From the NCBI RefSeq assembly GCF_000770305.1, contig NZ_JNVB01000003.1, forward strand, positions 62,001-126,000: a DNA stretch of 64,000 bases, in the 5' to 3' direction. Below the pieces are notes generated by a model, which ran no database searches, had not been told where the DNA came from, and worked only from the letters and a program-made list of their open reading frames with translations. Of the stretch, positions 1 through 10,533 are shown in pieces (position 1 is the first letter of the stretch; every line of letters begins with the position of its first letter). Source of the DNA: Erwinia oleae (GTDB taxonomy: Bacteria; Pseudomonadota; Gammaproteobacteria; Enterobacterales; Enterobacteriaceae). The translations under genes were made by a program, and so were the position numbers.

Positions 1-902
<902 letters not shown>

Positions 903-913
903 GTTTCAGCAAA

Positions 914-940
914 GGCGGCCCGTCACGGCCGCTTTTTTTT
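914..940 (+). terminator. Rho-independent terminator of parE
   Basis: GCGGCC and GGCCGC arms (915-920 and 927-932) with a 6-nt loop are followed by eight T. It lies 12 bases after the parE stop and 16 before the next start codon. Confidence 0.85.
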
Positions 941-955
941 CAGGATCGACACGCC

Positions 956-1849
956 GTGAAAATCACTCTTGAAGAGCTTCGCGCCTGGGTAGCGGTGGTG
1001 GACAGCGGTTCAATCACCGCCGCCGCCAGCCAGCTCAGCCAGACCACCTCCGCCATCAGCCGCGCGCTGAGCCGGCTGGAGAAAAAGCTGCAAACCACGC
1101 TGTTGCACCGCACCACGCGGCGAATTGCGCTGACCGAAGAGGGACAGCTGTTTCTTGAGCATGCCAGAGAGATACTGCAATCCGTTGAACGAGCGGAAGA
1201 GCAGATCGCTCACCGCCGTGAAGTGCCGTCCGGTCGTCTGCGGATTAACGCCGCCACGCCGTTTATGCTGCACGTGATCGTACCGCTGCTGGATGAATTT
1301 ACCGCCCGCTATCCGCTGATCCAGCTTGAGCTGAACACCGACGACATCTTTATCGATCTGCTTGAGCAGAAAACGGATATTGCCATTCGCATTGGCGAAC
1401 TGCGCGATTCCACCATTCACGCCCGTTTTCTTGGCGTCAGCAAAATCAGACTGATGGCCAGTCCGGCCTATCTGGAGAAGCACGGCACGCCCACCAGCGT
1501 CGCCGACTTAAGCCATCACCGGCTGCTCGGCTTCAGCCAGCTTGACCAACTGAATGTGTGGCCGATCTGCCAGCCCGACGGTACATTTTTACCGATCGCA
1601 CCCACTGTTTCTGCCTCAAGCGGCGAAACGCTGCGGCAGCTGGCGGTGTACGGGCAGGGGATTGTGCGCATTTCGGACTTTCTCAGCCACTGTGACAGAA
1701 ACAACGGAAGGCTGGTGCCGGTGCTTGAGGAGGAGACGCGCGAGATGCATCATCCCATCCACGCGGTTTACTACCGTACGCCGTCGGTACGGATCCAGTG
1801 CTTTATCGATTTTCTTCGCGAAAAATTCGCCAGCCAGGCGCTGCTATAA
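956..1849 (+). CDS. LysR-family transcriptional regulator
   Basis: This 297-residue protein has the usual LysR length. An N-terminal winged helix-turn-helix (residues about 4-62, with the LysR pattern of Ala-rich helix, SxAISRALSRLEKKL and LLHRTTRRIALTEEG) is followed by a co-inducer domain with the typical IRIGELRDSTIHARFLG stretch. It starts with GTG. It occupies the parE-ygiN interval, where E. coli has no regulator. It converges on ygiN-mdaB. The subfamily is the one that often controls quinone or aldehyde reductases, so mdaB is a possible target, but its ligand and targets are unknown. Confidence 0.85.
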   Translation: MKITLEELRAWVAVVDSGSITAAASQLSQTTSAISRALSRLEKKLQTTLLHRTTRRIALTEEGQLFLEHAREILQSVERAEEQIAHRREVPSGRLRINAATPFMLHVIVPLLDEFTARYPLIQLELNTDDIFIDLLEQKTDIAIRIGELRDSTIHARFLGVSKIRLMASPAYLEKHGTPTSVADLSHHRLLGFSQLDQLNVWPICQPDGTFLPIAPTVSASSGETLRQLAVYGQGIVRISDFLSHCDRNNGRLVPVLEEETREMHHPIHAVYYRTPSVRIQCFIDFLREKFASQALL

Positions 1850-1875
1850 AAAAACGGAGCGACAAGTCGCTCCGT
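1847..1875 (-). terminator. Terminator of the mdaB-ygiN unit
   Basis: A perfect 10-bp stem, ACGGAGCGAC / GTCGCTCCGT (1854-1863 and 1866-1875), has an AA loop. On the minus strand it is followed by a T-run (the A-run at 1848-1854). It sits between the convergent ends of the LysR gene and ygiN. Confidence 0.8.
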
Positions 1876-1885
1876 CAGTAATGAT

Positions 1886-2194
1886 TCAGCTCGCCGGTTC
1901 CAGCACAAAGATCTTCACCTCCAGCACGTCATCTTTGATCAGGCCGCGGTGTGCTTCCATATGCTCTGCCTGCTGGTGCTGCTCCAGATGACGCAGCGAA
2001 TCCCACTGTTCCACCATAAAAATGGAGTCCGGCGAGTGCTGCTTCCACGGCACCTGCGCTTTATGGTCAATCATCGCCTGATAGCGGCCGCAGCCCTCTT
2101 CGGCCAGCACGGCAGGGATGAGCTTTTTAATGGCCTGCATTACCGCGGTTCGACGGCCTGGCTTAACGCATATTTCAGCAATTACGGTGAGCAT
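1886..2194 (-). CDS. ygiN: Quinol monooxygenase YgiN
   Basis: This 102-residue protein of the ABM (antibiotic biosynthesis monooxygenase) fold keeps the family landmarks MLTVIAEI, the central EEGCGRYQAM, PDSIFMVEQWDS, and HLEQHQQAEHM. In E. coli YgiN reoxidises menadiol and is thought to cycle quinones with MdaB. I prefer the ATG at 2194 because AAGGAA then lies at normal ribosome-binding distance; the ATG at 2200 directly abuts it. mdaB is upstream in the same orientation, 35 bases away, so the two are probably one unit. Confidence 0.93.
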   Translation of the reverse strand: MLTVIAEICVKPGRRTAVMQAIKKLIPAVLAEEGCGRYQAMIDHKAQVPWKQHSPDSIFMVEQWDSLRHLEQHQQAEHMEAHRGLIKDDVLEVKIFVLEPAS

Positions 2195-2229
2195 GGTCAT
2201 TTCCTTAAACTGACGTCGTGTCCGGTAAG

Positions 2230-2811
2230 TTAAGCAAAGATCTCGCTCAGATGAGTCCGATAGCGCTCAAGATCGTGTGGAATGTCCGGCTGCTTTATCA
2301 CGTCGTTACAGATAAAGGTCGGCAGCCCTTCCATGCCAAGGAACTGGTTCGCTTTATGAAAATGCAGATATAACCCATCCACGCCGACGCCTTCGAAGAA
2401 CTGCTGCGGATCGGTAAAGGCTTCAAGCGGCGCGTTCCAGGTGAGCGACAGCATGTATTTTTTACCCTGAAGCAGGCCGCCTGAACCGTATTTTTTCGCG
2501 GCGTCGGCGCGGGTGCGGCCATCGCTGGCGTAGAGCACGCCGTGGCCTTCGGTAAAGACCTCATCAATGTACTTTTTCAGGATCCAGGGCTCGCCCATCC
2601 ACCAGCCAGGCATTTGATAAATTACCGTGTCGGCCGTGCGGTACTTCTCAACTTCTTCGGCGACAACGTAGCCATCATCAACCACGGTCAGGTCCACTTC
2701 ATGGCCCGCATCGCGCAGGAAAGAGGCGGCGGCGTTCGCCAGCGTGTGGTTCAGTTCGCCTTTGGAGTGGGCGAAGGCTTTGCCCGCGTCCACAATCAGA
2801 ATTTTGCTCAT
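2230..2811 (-). CDS. mdaB: NADPH:quinone reductase MdaB
   Basis: At 193 residues this is exactly the E. coli MdaB length. It is a flavodoxin-fold FAD/NADPH oxidoreductase performing two-electron quinone reduction in the cytoplasm. Diagnostic stretches are QMPGWWMGEPWILKKYID, VFTEGHGVLYASDGRTR, KKYMLSLTWNAPLEAF and HFHKANQFLGMEGLPTF. A GGAGAG ribosome site precedes the ATG. In E. coli qseBC flank this gene; here they are missing and a pheC-like gene follows in the opposite direction. Confidence 0.95.
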   Translation of the reverse strand: MSKILIVDAGKAFAHSKGELNHTLANAAASFLRDAGHEVDLTVVDDGYVVAEEVEKYRTADTVIYQMPGWWMGEPWILKKYIDEVFTEGHGVLYASDGRTRADAAKKYGSGGLLQGKKYMLSLTWNAPLEAFTDPQQFFEGVGVDGLYLHFHKANQFLGMEGLPTFICNDVIKQPDIPHDLERYRTHLSEIFA

Positions 2812-2967
2812 GTTTACTCTCTCCGGTTCATGACATTGCGGTCAGTTTACGCGCGAACGGCAGGGAAAAAAATGTGGCATTGATCACAACACTTTTGCTT
2901 TTTACGCAATAATGCCGCCTGGCAGGGTAGGATTCACCTTCCCCAACCCGGACAGAACAAGACGATA

Positions 2968-3744
2968 ATGATAAAAACAGCTATTGCCGCGCTGCTATTG
3001 GTCGCGGGCGGCGCGCAGGCGCAATCGCATCTCGATCGCATCGCGCAGAGTAAAACGCTGACCGTTTGCACCACCGGCGACTACAAGCCTTACACCTTTC
3101 TGCGCGGCGACGGTCAGTATGAGGGTATTGATGTGGATATGGCGCAGTCGCTGGCGCAGAGTCTTGGCGCACAGGTGAAGTGGGTGCCCACTACCTGGAA
3201 AACGCTATCGCCAGACTTTTTAGCGAAGCAGTGCGACATCGCGCTCGGCGGTGTTTCCGTCACCCTGAAGCGCCAGCAGATCGCGTGGTTTGCCACACCG
3301 CTGGGGGTTGACGGTAAAATTCCGCTGGTACGCTGTGCCGATAAAAAGAAATACCAGACCCTGGCGCAGCTTAATCAGCCGGAAGTGCGGCTGGTGGAAC
3401 CCGCGGGCGGCACCAATGAAGCCTTCGTGCACAGCCACTTGCCGAAGGCCAGTCTGACGCTGTTTCACGATAACGTCACCATCTTCCAGCAGTTGGTGGA
3501 CAACAAGGCCGACGTGATGATCACCGATGCCTCAGAAGCGCTTTTCCAGCAGAAATACTTCCCGGCGCTCTGCGCGGTTAACCCTGAAAAGCCGATGCAG
3601 TACGGCGAAAAAGCGTACATGCTGCCGCGCGACGACATCAGCTGGAAGCTGTATGTCGATCAGTGGCTGCACCTGAGCACAGCGACCGGCGAATACCAGC
3701 AGATCCTCGATCGCTGGCTGGCGCCGGCCAAACAGGGTTATTAA
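2968..3744 (+). CDS. pheC: Periplasmic cyclohexadienyl (prephenate/arogenate) dehydratase-like protein
   Basis: A 258-residue protein with a signal peptide (cleavage near residue 19) and a family-3 solute-binding fold. It could be taken for an amino-acid ABC binding protein, but it follows Pseudomonas PheC along its length: CTTGDYKPYTF, YEGIDVDMAQSLAQSLGA, PAGGTNEAFVHSHLPKA, HDNVTIFQQLVD and KAYMLPRDD. The PheC catalytic glutamate appears to be retained as Glu190 (TDASEALFQ). No permease or ATPase is adjacent, which fits an enzyme better than a transporter part. The expected reaction is prephenate to phenylpyruvate or arogenate to phenylalanine, in the periplasm. Confidence 0.75.
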   Translation: MIKTAIAALLLVAGGAQAQSHLDRIAQSKTLTVCTTGDYKPYTFLRGDGQYEGIDVDMAQSLAQSLGAQVKWVPTTWKTLSPDFLAKQCDIALGGVSVTLKRQQIAWFATPLGVDGKIPLVRCADKKKYQTLAQLNQPEVRLVEPAGGTNEAFVHSHLPKASLTLFHDNVTIFQQLVDNKADVMITDASEALFQQKYFPALCAVNPEKPMQYGEKAYMLPRDDISWKLYVDQWLHLSTATGEYQQILDRWLAPAKQGY

Positions 3745-3951
3745 TTCGATCCGCGCTGCGGCATCGGCAGCGCAGGCAGCGTCACGATCGCACTGCCGCG
3801 CTGCGTGCCGTTTACGCTTCCCTTATTCCGCCTCTGCTTTAGCGCCTGACGCCGCCTGTGCCTTGTCGAACTCTGTGACAGATGTGGCCCGGATAGGGTA
3901 CTATCCACGCCAAACGATCCGGGTGCGGCGCGACGTGAGGAACAAAGAATA

Positions 3952-6225
3952 ATGAGTGAACTGACGCAGGATGGTGCAGAGCGTCTGGCCCTGCATAAAT
4001 TTACGGAAAATGCGTACCTCAACTACTCCATGTACGTCATTATGGACAGGGCGCTTCCCTATATCGGCGACGGTCTGAAGCCGGTTCAGCGACGTATTAT
4101 CTACGCCATGTCTGAACTGGGACTGAACAACAGCGCGAAATTCAAAAAGTCTGCCCGTACGGTGGGCGACGTGCTGGGTAAATACCATCCGCACGGCGAC
4201 AGCGCCTGCTATGAAGCAATGGTACTGATGGCGCAGCCGTTCTCCTATCGCTATCCGCTGGTGGATGGGCAGGGAAACTGGGGCGCACCGGACGATCCGA
4301 AATCCTTCGCGGCGATGCGCTACACCGAATCACGCCTGTCGAAGTACGCCGAGCTGCTGCTGGGCGAACTGGGGCAGGGCACCGTTGACTACGTGCCCAA
4401 CTTTGACGGTACGCTCCAGGAGCCATCCATCCTGCCTGCGCGGTTGCCGAATATCCTGCTGAACGGCACGACGGGCATTGCGGTTGGCATGGCGACGGAC
4501 ATTCCGCCGCATAACCTGCGTGAAGTGGCGCAGGCGGCGATGAAACTGATCGACGCGCCGAAAACCACTCTCGACGACCTGTTGGATATTGTGCAGGGGC
4601 CGGACTATCCCACCGAGGCGGAAATCATCACGCCGCGCAATGAGATCCGCAAGATTTACCAGACCGGTCGCGGCTCGGTGCGGATGCGCGCGGTATGGAA
4701 AATTGAGGACGGCGACGCGGTGATCACCGCACTGCCGCATCAGGTGTCCGGCGCGCGCGTGCTGGAGCAGATCGCGGCGCAGATGCGCAATAAAAAGCTG
4801 CCGATGGTGGAAGATTTGCGCGACGAGTCCGATCACGAAAACCCGACTCGCCTGGTTATTGTGCCGCGCTCCAACCGGGTCGATATGGATCAGGTGATGA
4901 ACCACCTGTTCGCCACCACCGATCTGGAAAAAAGCTATCGCGTTAACCTCAATATGATCGGGCTGGATAATCGGCCAGCGGTGAAAAACCTGCTGGAGAT
5001 TGTCAGCGAGTGGCTGGTTTTCCGTCGCGATACCGTGCGCCGTCGTCTCAATCATCGCCTGGAAAAAGTGCTCAGGCGCCTGCACATTCTGGAAGGCTTG
5101 CTGATCGCCTTTCTTAATATCGACGACGTCATTCATATCATTCGCACGGAAGATGAACCCAAACCGGCGCTGGTGGCGCGCTTTGGCATCAGCGAAACCC
5201 AGGCGGAAGCGATCCTCGAACTGAAGCTGCGTCACCTGGCGAAGCTGGAAGAGATGAAAATTCGCGGCGAACAGGATGAGCTGGCGAAAGAGCGCGATCG
5301 GCTGGAGAGCATTCTTGCCTCCGAGCGCAAAATGAACACGCTGTTGAAAAAAGAGCTTCAGGCCGACAGCGACGCCTACGGCGACGACCGCCGTTCGCCG
5401 CTGCGCGAGCGCGAAGAGGCGAAGGCGATCAGCGAAAACGAACTGGTGCCTTCTGAACCGGTTACCATTGTGCTGTCGCAGATGGGCTGGGTACGCAGCG
5501 CCAAAGGGCACGATATCGATCCCGGCGGTCTGAGCTACAAAGCCGGCGACAGCTACCGCGCCGCCGCGCGCGGCAAAAGCAACCAGCCGGTGGCGTTTAT
5601 CGATTCCACCGGCCGCAGCTACACGCTGGACCCGACCACGCTGCCTTCCGCGCGCGGACAGGGCGAACCGCTTACCGGCAAGCTGACGCCGCCGCCGGGC
5701 GCGGTGGTTGAGCAGGTGCTGATGGAGGCGGATGAACAACGACTGCTGATGGCGTCAGATGCCGGTTACGGCTTCGTCTGTACCTTCAGCGATCTGGTTT
5801 CCCGCAACCGCGCAGGTAAGGCGCTGCTGACGCTGCCGCAGAATGCGAAAGTGCTGACGCCAATGGCGATCCACCACGAGGACGATCTGCTGCTGGCGAT
5901 CACCGCCGCAGGCAGAATGCTGCTGTTCCCGGTTGGCGATCTGCCACAGTTGTCAAAGGGCAAGGGCAACAAGATTATTTCAATCCCTTCCGCTCAGGCG
6001 GCGTCCGGTGAAGACCGGCTGGTCTGGCTGCTGCTGTTCAGCCCGCAGGCGTCGTTGACGCTGTTCGTCGGCAAACGTAAGCTCACGCTGCGACCGGAGG
6101 AGCTGCAAAAATTCCGCGCCGAACGCGGACGTCGCGGCACGCTGCTGCCGCGCGGCCTTCAGCGTATCGACCGGGTGGAGATCGACGCGCCGCCGCGTCC
6201 TGAAGAAACCCGTGACGAAGCATAA
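3952..6225 (+). CDS. parC: DNA topoisomerase IV subunit A
   Basis: 757 residues against 752 in E. coli; four of the extra residues are at the N-terminus. The breakage-reunion domain has the catalytic tyrosine at Tyr124 ([12 protein letters not shown]). The quinolone-resistance positions equivalent to Ser80 and Glu84 are Ser84 and Glu88 (HGDSACYE), both in the sensitive state. A C-terminal beta-pinwheel region begins near residue 500. The protein cuts and rejoins the gate DNA segment and partners with ParE. The gene ends 112 bases before plsC, as in E. coli. Confidence 0.98.
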   Translation: MSELTQDGAERLALHKFTENAYLNYSMYVIMDRALPYIGDGLKPVQRRIIYAMSELGLNNSAKFKKSARTVGDVLGKYHPHGDSACYEAMVLMAQPFSYRYPLVDGQGNWGAPDDPKSFAAMRYTESRLSKYAELLLGELGQGTVDYVPNFDGTLQEPSILPARLPNILLNGTTGIAVGMATDIPPHNLREVAQAAMKLIDAPKTTLDDLLDIVQGPDYPTEAEIITPRNEIRKIYQTGRGSVRMRAVWKIEDGDAVITALPHQVSGARVLEQIAAQMRNKKLPMVEDLRDESDHENPTRLVIVPRSNRVDMDQVMNHLFATTDLEKSYRVNLNMIGLDNRPAVKNLLEIVSEWLVFRRDTVRRRLNHRLEKVLRRLHILEGLLIAFLNIDDVIHIIRTEDEPKPALVARFGISETQAEAILELKLRHLAKLEEMKIRGEQDELAKERDRLESILASERKMNTLLKKELQADSDAYGDDRRSPLREREEAKAISENELVPSEPVTIVLSQMGWVRSAKGHDIDPGGLSYKAGDSYRAAARGKSNQPVAFIDSTGRSYTLDPTTLPSARGQGEPLTGKLTPPPGAVVEQVLMEADEQRLLMASDAGYGFVCTFSDLVSRNRAGKALLTLPQNAKVLTPMAIHHEDDLLLAITAAGRMLLFPVGDLPQLSKGKGNKIISIPSAQAASGEDRLVWLLLFSPQASLTLFVGKRKLTLRPEELQKFRAERGRRGTLLPRGLQRIDRVEIDAPPRPEETRDEA

Positions 6226-6337
6226 CGCCAGCGGCGTATTTTGACGTTTAAGGATATACTCTGCGATTGTCAGGCCGGACGCGTTCCGGTCTGCGATTGG
6301 GCACAGGTCAGAGTTTAAAAGCAATAATGAGGATGCG

Positions 6338-7081
6338 ATGCTCGCAATTTTACGTATCATTATCATGGTTATCTATTCGATACTGGTTTGTCTGTTTGGC
6401 TGTATCTGGTGTCTGTTCAGCCCGCGCAACCCGCGCCACGTTGCCACCTTCGGCCACCTGTTCGGGCGCCTTTCTGGCGTGTTCGGCATCGACGTTGAAC
6501 TACGCAGACCGCCGGGCGCGGAACACTATCCCAACGCGATCTACATCGCTAATCACCAGAACAACTACGATATGATCACCGCAGCGAAGATTGTTCAGCC
6601 TTCCACGGTGACCGTCGGCAAGAAGAGTTTGCTGTGGATCCCGTTCTTCGGGCTGCTTTACTGGCTGACCGGCAACCTGCTTATCGATCGCGATAACCGC
6701 GCCAAAGCGCACGGCACTATTGGTCAGGTGGTCGATCAGTTTAAAAAGAAAAGAATCTCCTTCTGGATGTTCCCGGAAGGGACGCGCAGCCGCGGGCGTG
6801 GCCTGCTGCCGTTTAAAACCGGCGCGTTTCATGCGGCGATTGCGGCTGGCGTGCCGATCATTCCTATTGTGGTCTCCACCACGCACGGCAAGATCAAGCT
6901 CAACCGACTGAAAAACGGACTGGTGATCGTTGAAATGCTGCCGCCGATTGCGCCGTCGGAATTTGCCGATCGCTCCGTCCGTCAGTTGGCAACGCACTGT
7001 CGCGAACTGATGACGGCGAAGCTGGAAGCGCTGGATGCAGAGGTTGCCGAACGCGAAGCCGCCGCCCGGAACAAGAAATAA
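6338..7081 (+). CDS. plsC: 1-acyl-sn-glycerol-3-phosphate acyltransferase
   Basis: A 247-residue inner-membrane enzyme that converts lysophosphatidate to phosphatidate. The N-terminal hydrophobic segment (residues 4-27) anchors it. The acyltransferase motifs are intact: NHQNNYD (H73-X4-D78) and FPEGTRSRG (145-153), plus GVPIIPIVVS. It is nearly collinear with E. coli PlsC (245 residues), and its place between parC and ftsP is conserved. Confidence 0.97.
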   Translation: MLAILRIIIMVIYSILVCLFGCIWCLFSPRNPRHVATFGHLFGRLSGVFGIDVELRRPPGAEHYPNAIYIANHQNNYDMITAAKIVQPSTVTVGKKSLLWIPFFGLLYWLTGNLLIDRDNRAKAHGTIGQVVDQFKKKRISFWMFPEGTRSRGRGLLPFKTGAFHAAIAAGVPIIPIVVSTTHGKIKLNRLKNGLVIVEMLPPIAPSEFADRSVRQLATHCRELMTAKLEALDAEVAEREAAARNKK

Positions 7082-7120
7082 TCATCACCACACAGCGTTA
7101 ATAATAATCATAATAAAAGA

Positions 7121-7144
7121 GCGCGGTCTGACGGCCGCGTTTTG
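7121..7144 (+). terminator. Probable terminator between plsC and ftsP
   Basis: CGCGG and CCGCG arms are followed by TTTT. The stem is short and the loop 8 nt, so termination is likely weak or partial, and the ftsP start is only 15 bases downstream. Confidence 0.5.
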
Positions 7145-7158
7145 ATGGCGAGGTTTGT

Positions 7159-8574
7159 ATGTCTCTAACCAGACGACAGTTTGTTCAGGCAACGGGCCTG
7201 GCGATGTGCGCTGGCGCACTGCCGGTTCGCGCGCGCGCCGCTGGCGTGGATACGCCGCTGCCGGTACCGCCGCTCGTTGAGTCGCGGCGCGGACAGCCGG
7301 TCTTCCTTACTCTGCAACGCAGCCACTGGTCTTTTACCGGCGGCAGCAAGGCACAGGTGTGGGGCGTCAACGGCATGTATCTGGGGCCGACGGTGCGCGT
7401 CTGGAACGGTGACGACGTCAAACTGATCTATACCAATCGTCTGTTGGAGCCGGTCGCCATGACCATCAGCGGGCTACAGGTGCCGGGCGCGCTGGTTGGC
7501 GGCGCGCCGCGGCTGATGTCGCCGGGCGTGGACTGGTCGCCGGTGCTCCCGGTGCGCCAGAGCGCCGCCACCCTCTGGTATCACGCAAACACGCCTGACC
7601 GCATGGCGCCGCATGTCTATAACGGTCTCGCCGGAATGTGGATTGTTGAGGACGACATCAGCAAGTCTTTACCGATCCCCAATCACTACGGCGTGGATGA
7701 TTTTCCGTTGATTATTCAGGACAAACGGCTGGATAACTTTGGCGCGCCGACCTACGATCCGCCGTCAGGCGGCGGCTTCGTGGGCGACACGCTGCTGGTA
7801 AACGGCGTACAAAATCCGTCGGTGGAGGTATCGCGCGGCTGGGTGCGCCTGCGCCTGCTGAATGCCTCAAACGCCCGCCGCTATCTGCTACAGATGAGCG
7901 ACAACCGCCCGTTTAACGTCATCGCCAGCGATCAGGGTTTCCTGCCCGCGCCGGTGGCCGTACAACAGCTTTCGCTGGCGCCGGGCGAACGGCGCGAAGT
8001 GCTGGTGGATATGAGTCAGGGAGATGAGGTTTCCATTACCGCCGGCACGGCGGCCGGGCTGGTTGAGCGTCTGCGCGGGCTGTTTGAGCCGTCCAGTATT
8101 CTGACCTCAACGCTGGTGCTGACGCTGCGTCCGACCGGCCTGCTGCCGCTGGTGACCGACAATCTGCCAATGCGTCTGTTGGCGGATCAAATCATTGAGC
8201 AGAGCATCAGCCGTACGCGTGAATTCAACCTCGGCGATAGCATCGCAGGTATCAACGGCGCGCTGTGGGATATGAATCGTATTGACGTTACGGCGCAGCA
8301 GGGGAGCTGTGAGCGCTGGATAATCCACGCCGATCAGCCGCAGGCATTTCATATTCAGGGCGTGATGTTTTTAATCAAAAACGTCAATGGCGCACAGCCA
8401 ATGGCGGAAGATCGCGGATGGAAAGATACCGTCTGGATTGACGGCACCCTTGAACTGTTTGTCTCATTTACCCAGGCGTCTTCCGACCACTTTCCGTTTA
8501 CCTACTACAGCCAGACGCTGGAGATGGCGGATCGCGGTACGGCGGGACAGCTACTGGTGCAGCCCGCCGCGTAA
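7159..8574 (+). CDS. ftsP: Cell-division protein FtsP (SufI)
   Basis: A 471-residue multicopper-oxidase-fold periplasmic protein with a twin-arginine signal (SLTRRQFVQATGLAM, cleavage near residue 27 after ARA). FtsP protects the divisome under stress in E. coli and lacks the copper-ligand set of true oxidases. Here too the HxH clusters are missing: the second-domain YHANTPDRMAPHVYNGLAGMW stretch keeps only scattered histidines. Length (470 in E. coli) and position after plsC agree. It converges on dkgA, with 13 bases between stops. Confidence 0.95.
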   Translation: MSLTRRQFVQATGLAMCAGALPVRARAAGVDTPLPVPPLVESRRGQPVFLTLQRSHWSFTGGSKAQVWGVNGMYLGPTVRVWNGDDVKLIYTNRLLEPVAMTISGLQVPGALVGGAPRLMSPGVDWSPVLPVRQSAATLWYHANTPDRMAPHVYNGLAGMWIVEDDISKSLPIPNHYGVDDFPLIIQDKRLDNFGAPTYDPPSGGGFVGDTLLVNGVQNPSVEVSRGWVRLRLLNASNARRYLLQMSDNRPFNVIASDQGFLPAPVAVQQLSLAPGERREVLVDMSQGDEVSITAGTAAGLVERLRGLFEPSSILTSTLVLTLRPTGLLPLVTDNLPMRLLADQIIEQSISRTREFNLGDSIAGINGALWDMNRIDVTAQQGSCERWIIHADQPQAFHIQGVMFLIKNVNGAQPMAEDRGWKDTVWIDGTLELFVSFTQASSDHFPFTYYSQTLEMADRGTAGQLLVQPAA

Positions 8575-8587
8575 CATTAAGAAAGGG

Positions 8588-9412
8588 TTAATTCATTTCG
8601 TCGGGATTCGGGCCCAGGCGATTGCCCTTATCCAGCGAGGCAATTTCGCTGATTTCCGGCTTCTCCAGGCGGAAATCAAACACCTTAAAGTTTTCTTCGA
8701 TACGCGACGGCGTGACTGATTTCGGGATAACCACCAGGCCGCTGTCCAGATGCCAGCGGATCACGATCTGCGCCGGCGTTTTGCCATATTTCTTCGCCAG
8801 GGTTTTGATGATCTGCTGATCGAACACGCCTTTTCCGCCCTGCGCCAGCGGACTCCAGGACTCTGTCTGAATCTGATGCATGGCGTTCCATGCATGAAGC
8901 GTGCGCTGTTGCAGCATCGGGTGCAGCTCAATCTGATTCACTACCGGACTGACGCCGGTCTCATCAAGCAGGCGCTTTAAATGCGGTTCGTGAAAGTTAC
9001 AGACGCCGATACTTTTGGTCAGGCCCTGCTTTTGCAGCGCAATCATGCCTTTCCAGGCCTCAACGAAATTGTCTTTTTCCGGACAGGGCCAGTGCATCAG
9101 GTAGAGATCAACACTCTCCAGTTGAAGCTTCTTCAGGCTGGTTTCCATAGCCTGCTCAGCGTTAAGCTGATCGTCATTCCACAGTTTGGTGGTGACAAAA
9201 ATGTCATCGCGCGCGATCTCCGTTTCCTGAAGCGCCTGCCCGATGCCTTCCTCATTTTTATAGATGGCGGCAGTATCAATGGAGCGGTAGCCCACCTGCA
9301 ACGCTTTTAACGCCGCGTTGCGCGCATCCTCAATGCTGGCCTGCCAGACGCCAAGGCCCAACTGCGGCATCATGTTGCCATCGTGAAGTTTAATTATCGG
9401 TTGCTCTGCCAT
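8588..9412 (-). CDS. dkgA: Aldo-keto reductase, 2,5-diketo-D-gluconate/methylglyoxal reductase
   Basis: A 274-residue AKR5-type enzyme. The catalytic tetrad is complete: Asp46, Tyr51, Lys76 and His107. IPKSVTPSRIEENF forms the NADPH phosphate-binding loop. It closely follows E. coli DkgA, including ESWSPLAQGGKGVFDQ and IVIRWHLDSGL. It reduces methylglyoxal, beta-keto esters and 2,5-diketogluconate with NADPH. In E. coli it is co-transcribed behind yqhD; here yqhD is absent and dkgA faces the activator gene yqhC directly. Confidence 0.95.
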   Translation of the reverse strand: MAEQPIIKLHDGNMMPQLGLGVWQASIEDARNAALKALQVGYRSIDTAAIYKNEEGIGQALQETEIARDDIFVTTKLWNDDQLNAEQAMETSLKKLQLESVDLYLMHWPCPEKDNFVEAWKGMIALQKQGLTKSIGVCNFHEPHLKRLLDETGVSPVVNQIELHPMLQQRTLHAWNAMHQIQTESWSPLAQGGKGVFDQQIIKTLAKKYGKTPAQIVIRWHLDSGLVVIPKSVTPSRIEENFKVFDFRLEKPEISEIASLDKGNRLGPNPDEMN

Positions 9413-9640
9413 ATTAGCTCCTTTGCAGTGTGTCGCCCTGAACCGGTTAGAGAAGTAAGTCTAGTTGAGATTAGGGCGGTCATGCGAAATCTTCATGACG
9501 CGGTATCCGGATGACGAGAAAGAGGCTTTGCCGTAGCCTGCCCGATCCTGCTTAACGCTTGCCTGATTCTCCACAGCCGTAGAGGAATCACCGCGAATCA
9601 GGCATGATAAGACGCAACCGCTTTTGGAAGAGAATTAATT

Positions 9641-10528
9641 ATGGATCGTAATGCACTCTGCGCACGGCTGGCGCAACGGGTCACCGCGCTTCAACACTCG
9701 CCGCTGCTGGCGCCCGTGCCCGGCATTCGCCTGCTTTTCGCCGATCGGCCCAGCGGCCGTACGCCGGTCATGTATTCGTCCGGCATCATCATTCTGTTTC
9801 AGGGGCAGAAAACCGGCTATCTCGGTAACCATATTTTCCATTACGACGCCACCAAGTATCTGATGCTGACGGTAACCATGCCGTTTGAGTGCGAAACTTT
9901 CGCCACGAAGGAGGAGCCGCTGGTCGGGCTGTTGTTTGATGTGGATACGGCGCGTCTACAGGATTTGCTGATTGATATCGGCGATGACGACAGCTTCCAG
10001 CCGGTTTCGCAGACGCGCGGCGTTCATACCGCGCTGCTGACGGAAGAGATGCTCTGCGCGGCGGAGCGGCTGCTGGCTGTCATGGAAAACGCGCGTGACG
10101 CCCGCGTGCTGGGGCCGCAGCTGGTGCGTGAGATCCTCTATTATGTGCTGCTTGGTCCCTGCGGCGGCGCGCTGCTGGCGATGGTCAGCCGACAGACGCA
10201 GTTCAGCCAGATTGCCCGCGCGGTGCGACGTATTGAGCACCACTACACCGACAGCCTGAGCGTTGAGAAGCTGGCGGCAGAGGTGAACATGAGCGTCTCG
10301 GCGTTTCACCATAACTTTAAGGCGGTGACCAGCACCTCGCCGCTGCAATACCTTAAAAACTATCGTCTGCACCAGGCACGCGCCATGATGATTCAGGAAG
10401 GCGTCAAGGTCAGCGCGGCGGCGATGCGGGTGGGTTATGAAAGCGCTTCCCAGTTCTCACGTGAATTTAAACGCTATTTTGGCGTGACGCCGGGTGAGGA
10501 GCTGACCCGCGCGCGCCAGGCGGGCTGA
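9641..10528 (+). CDS. yqhC: AraC-family aldehyde-responsive regulator YqhC
   Basis: A 295-residue protein with an N-terminal cupin-like sensory half ([43 protein letters not shown]) and a C-terminal AraC double helix-turn-helix (residues about 185-290) with the YqhC-like [26 protein letters not shown] and [20 protein letters not shown]. coli YqhC activates yqhD-dkgA in response to glyoxal and related aldehydes. The 228-base divergent spacer to dkgA probably holds its operator. Confidence 0.9.
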   Translation: MDRNALCARLAQRVTALQHSPLLAPVPGIRLLFADRPSGRTPVMYSSGIIILFQGQKTGYLGNHIFHYDATKYLMLTVTMPFECETFATKEEPLVGLLFDVDTARLQDLLIDIGDDDSFQPVSQTRGVHTALLTEEMLCAAERLLAVMENARDARVLGPQLVREILYYVLLGPCGGALLAMVSRQTQFSQIARAVRRIEHHYTDSLSVEKLAAEVNMSVSAFHHNFKAVTSTSPLQYLKNYRLHQARAMMIQEGVKVSAAAMRVGYESASQFSREFKRYFGVTPGEELTRARQAG

Positions 10529-10533
10529 GTCGG

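Noticed and set aside
4330-5739. Long antisense open frame (469 codons) across parC
   Set aside because: Rich in His, Arg and Gln with no domain; it is a codon-bias shadow of a strongly conserved gene on the other strand.
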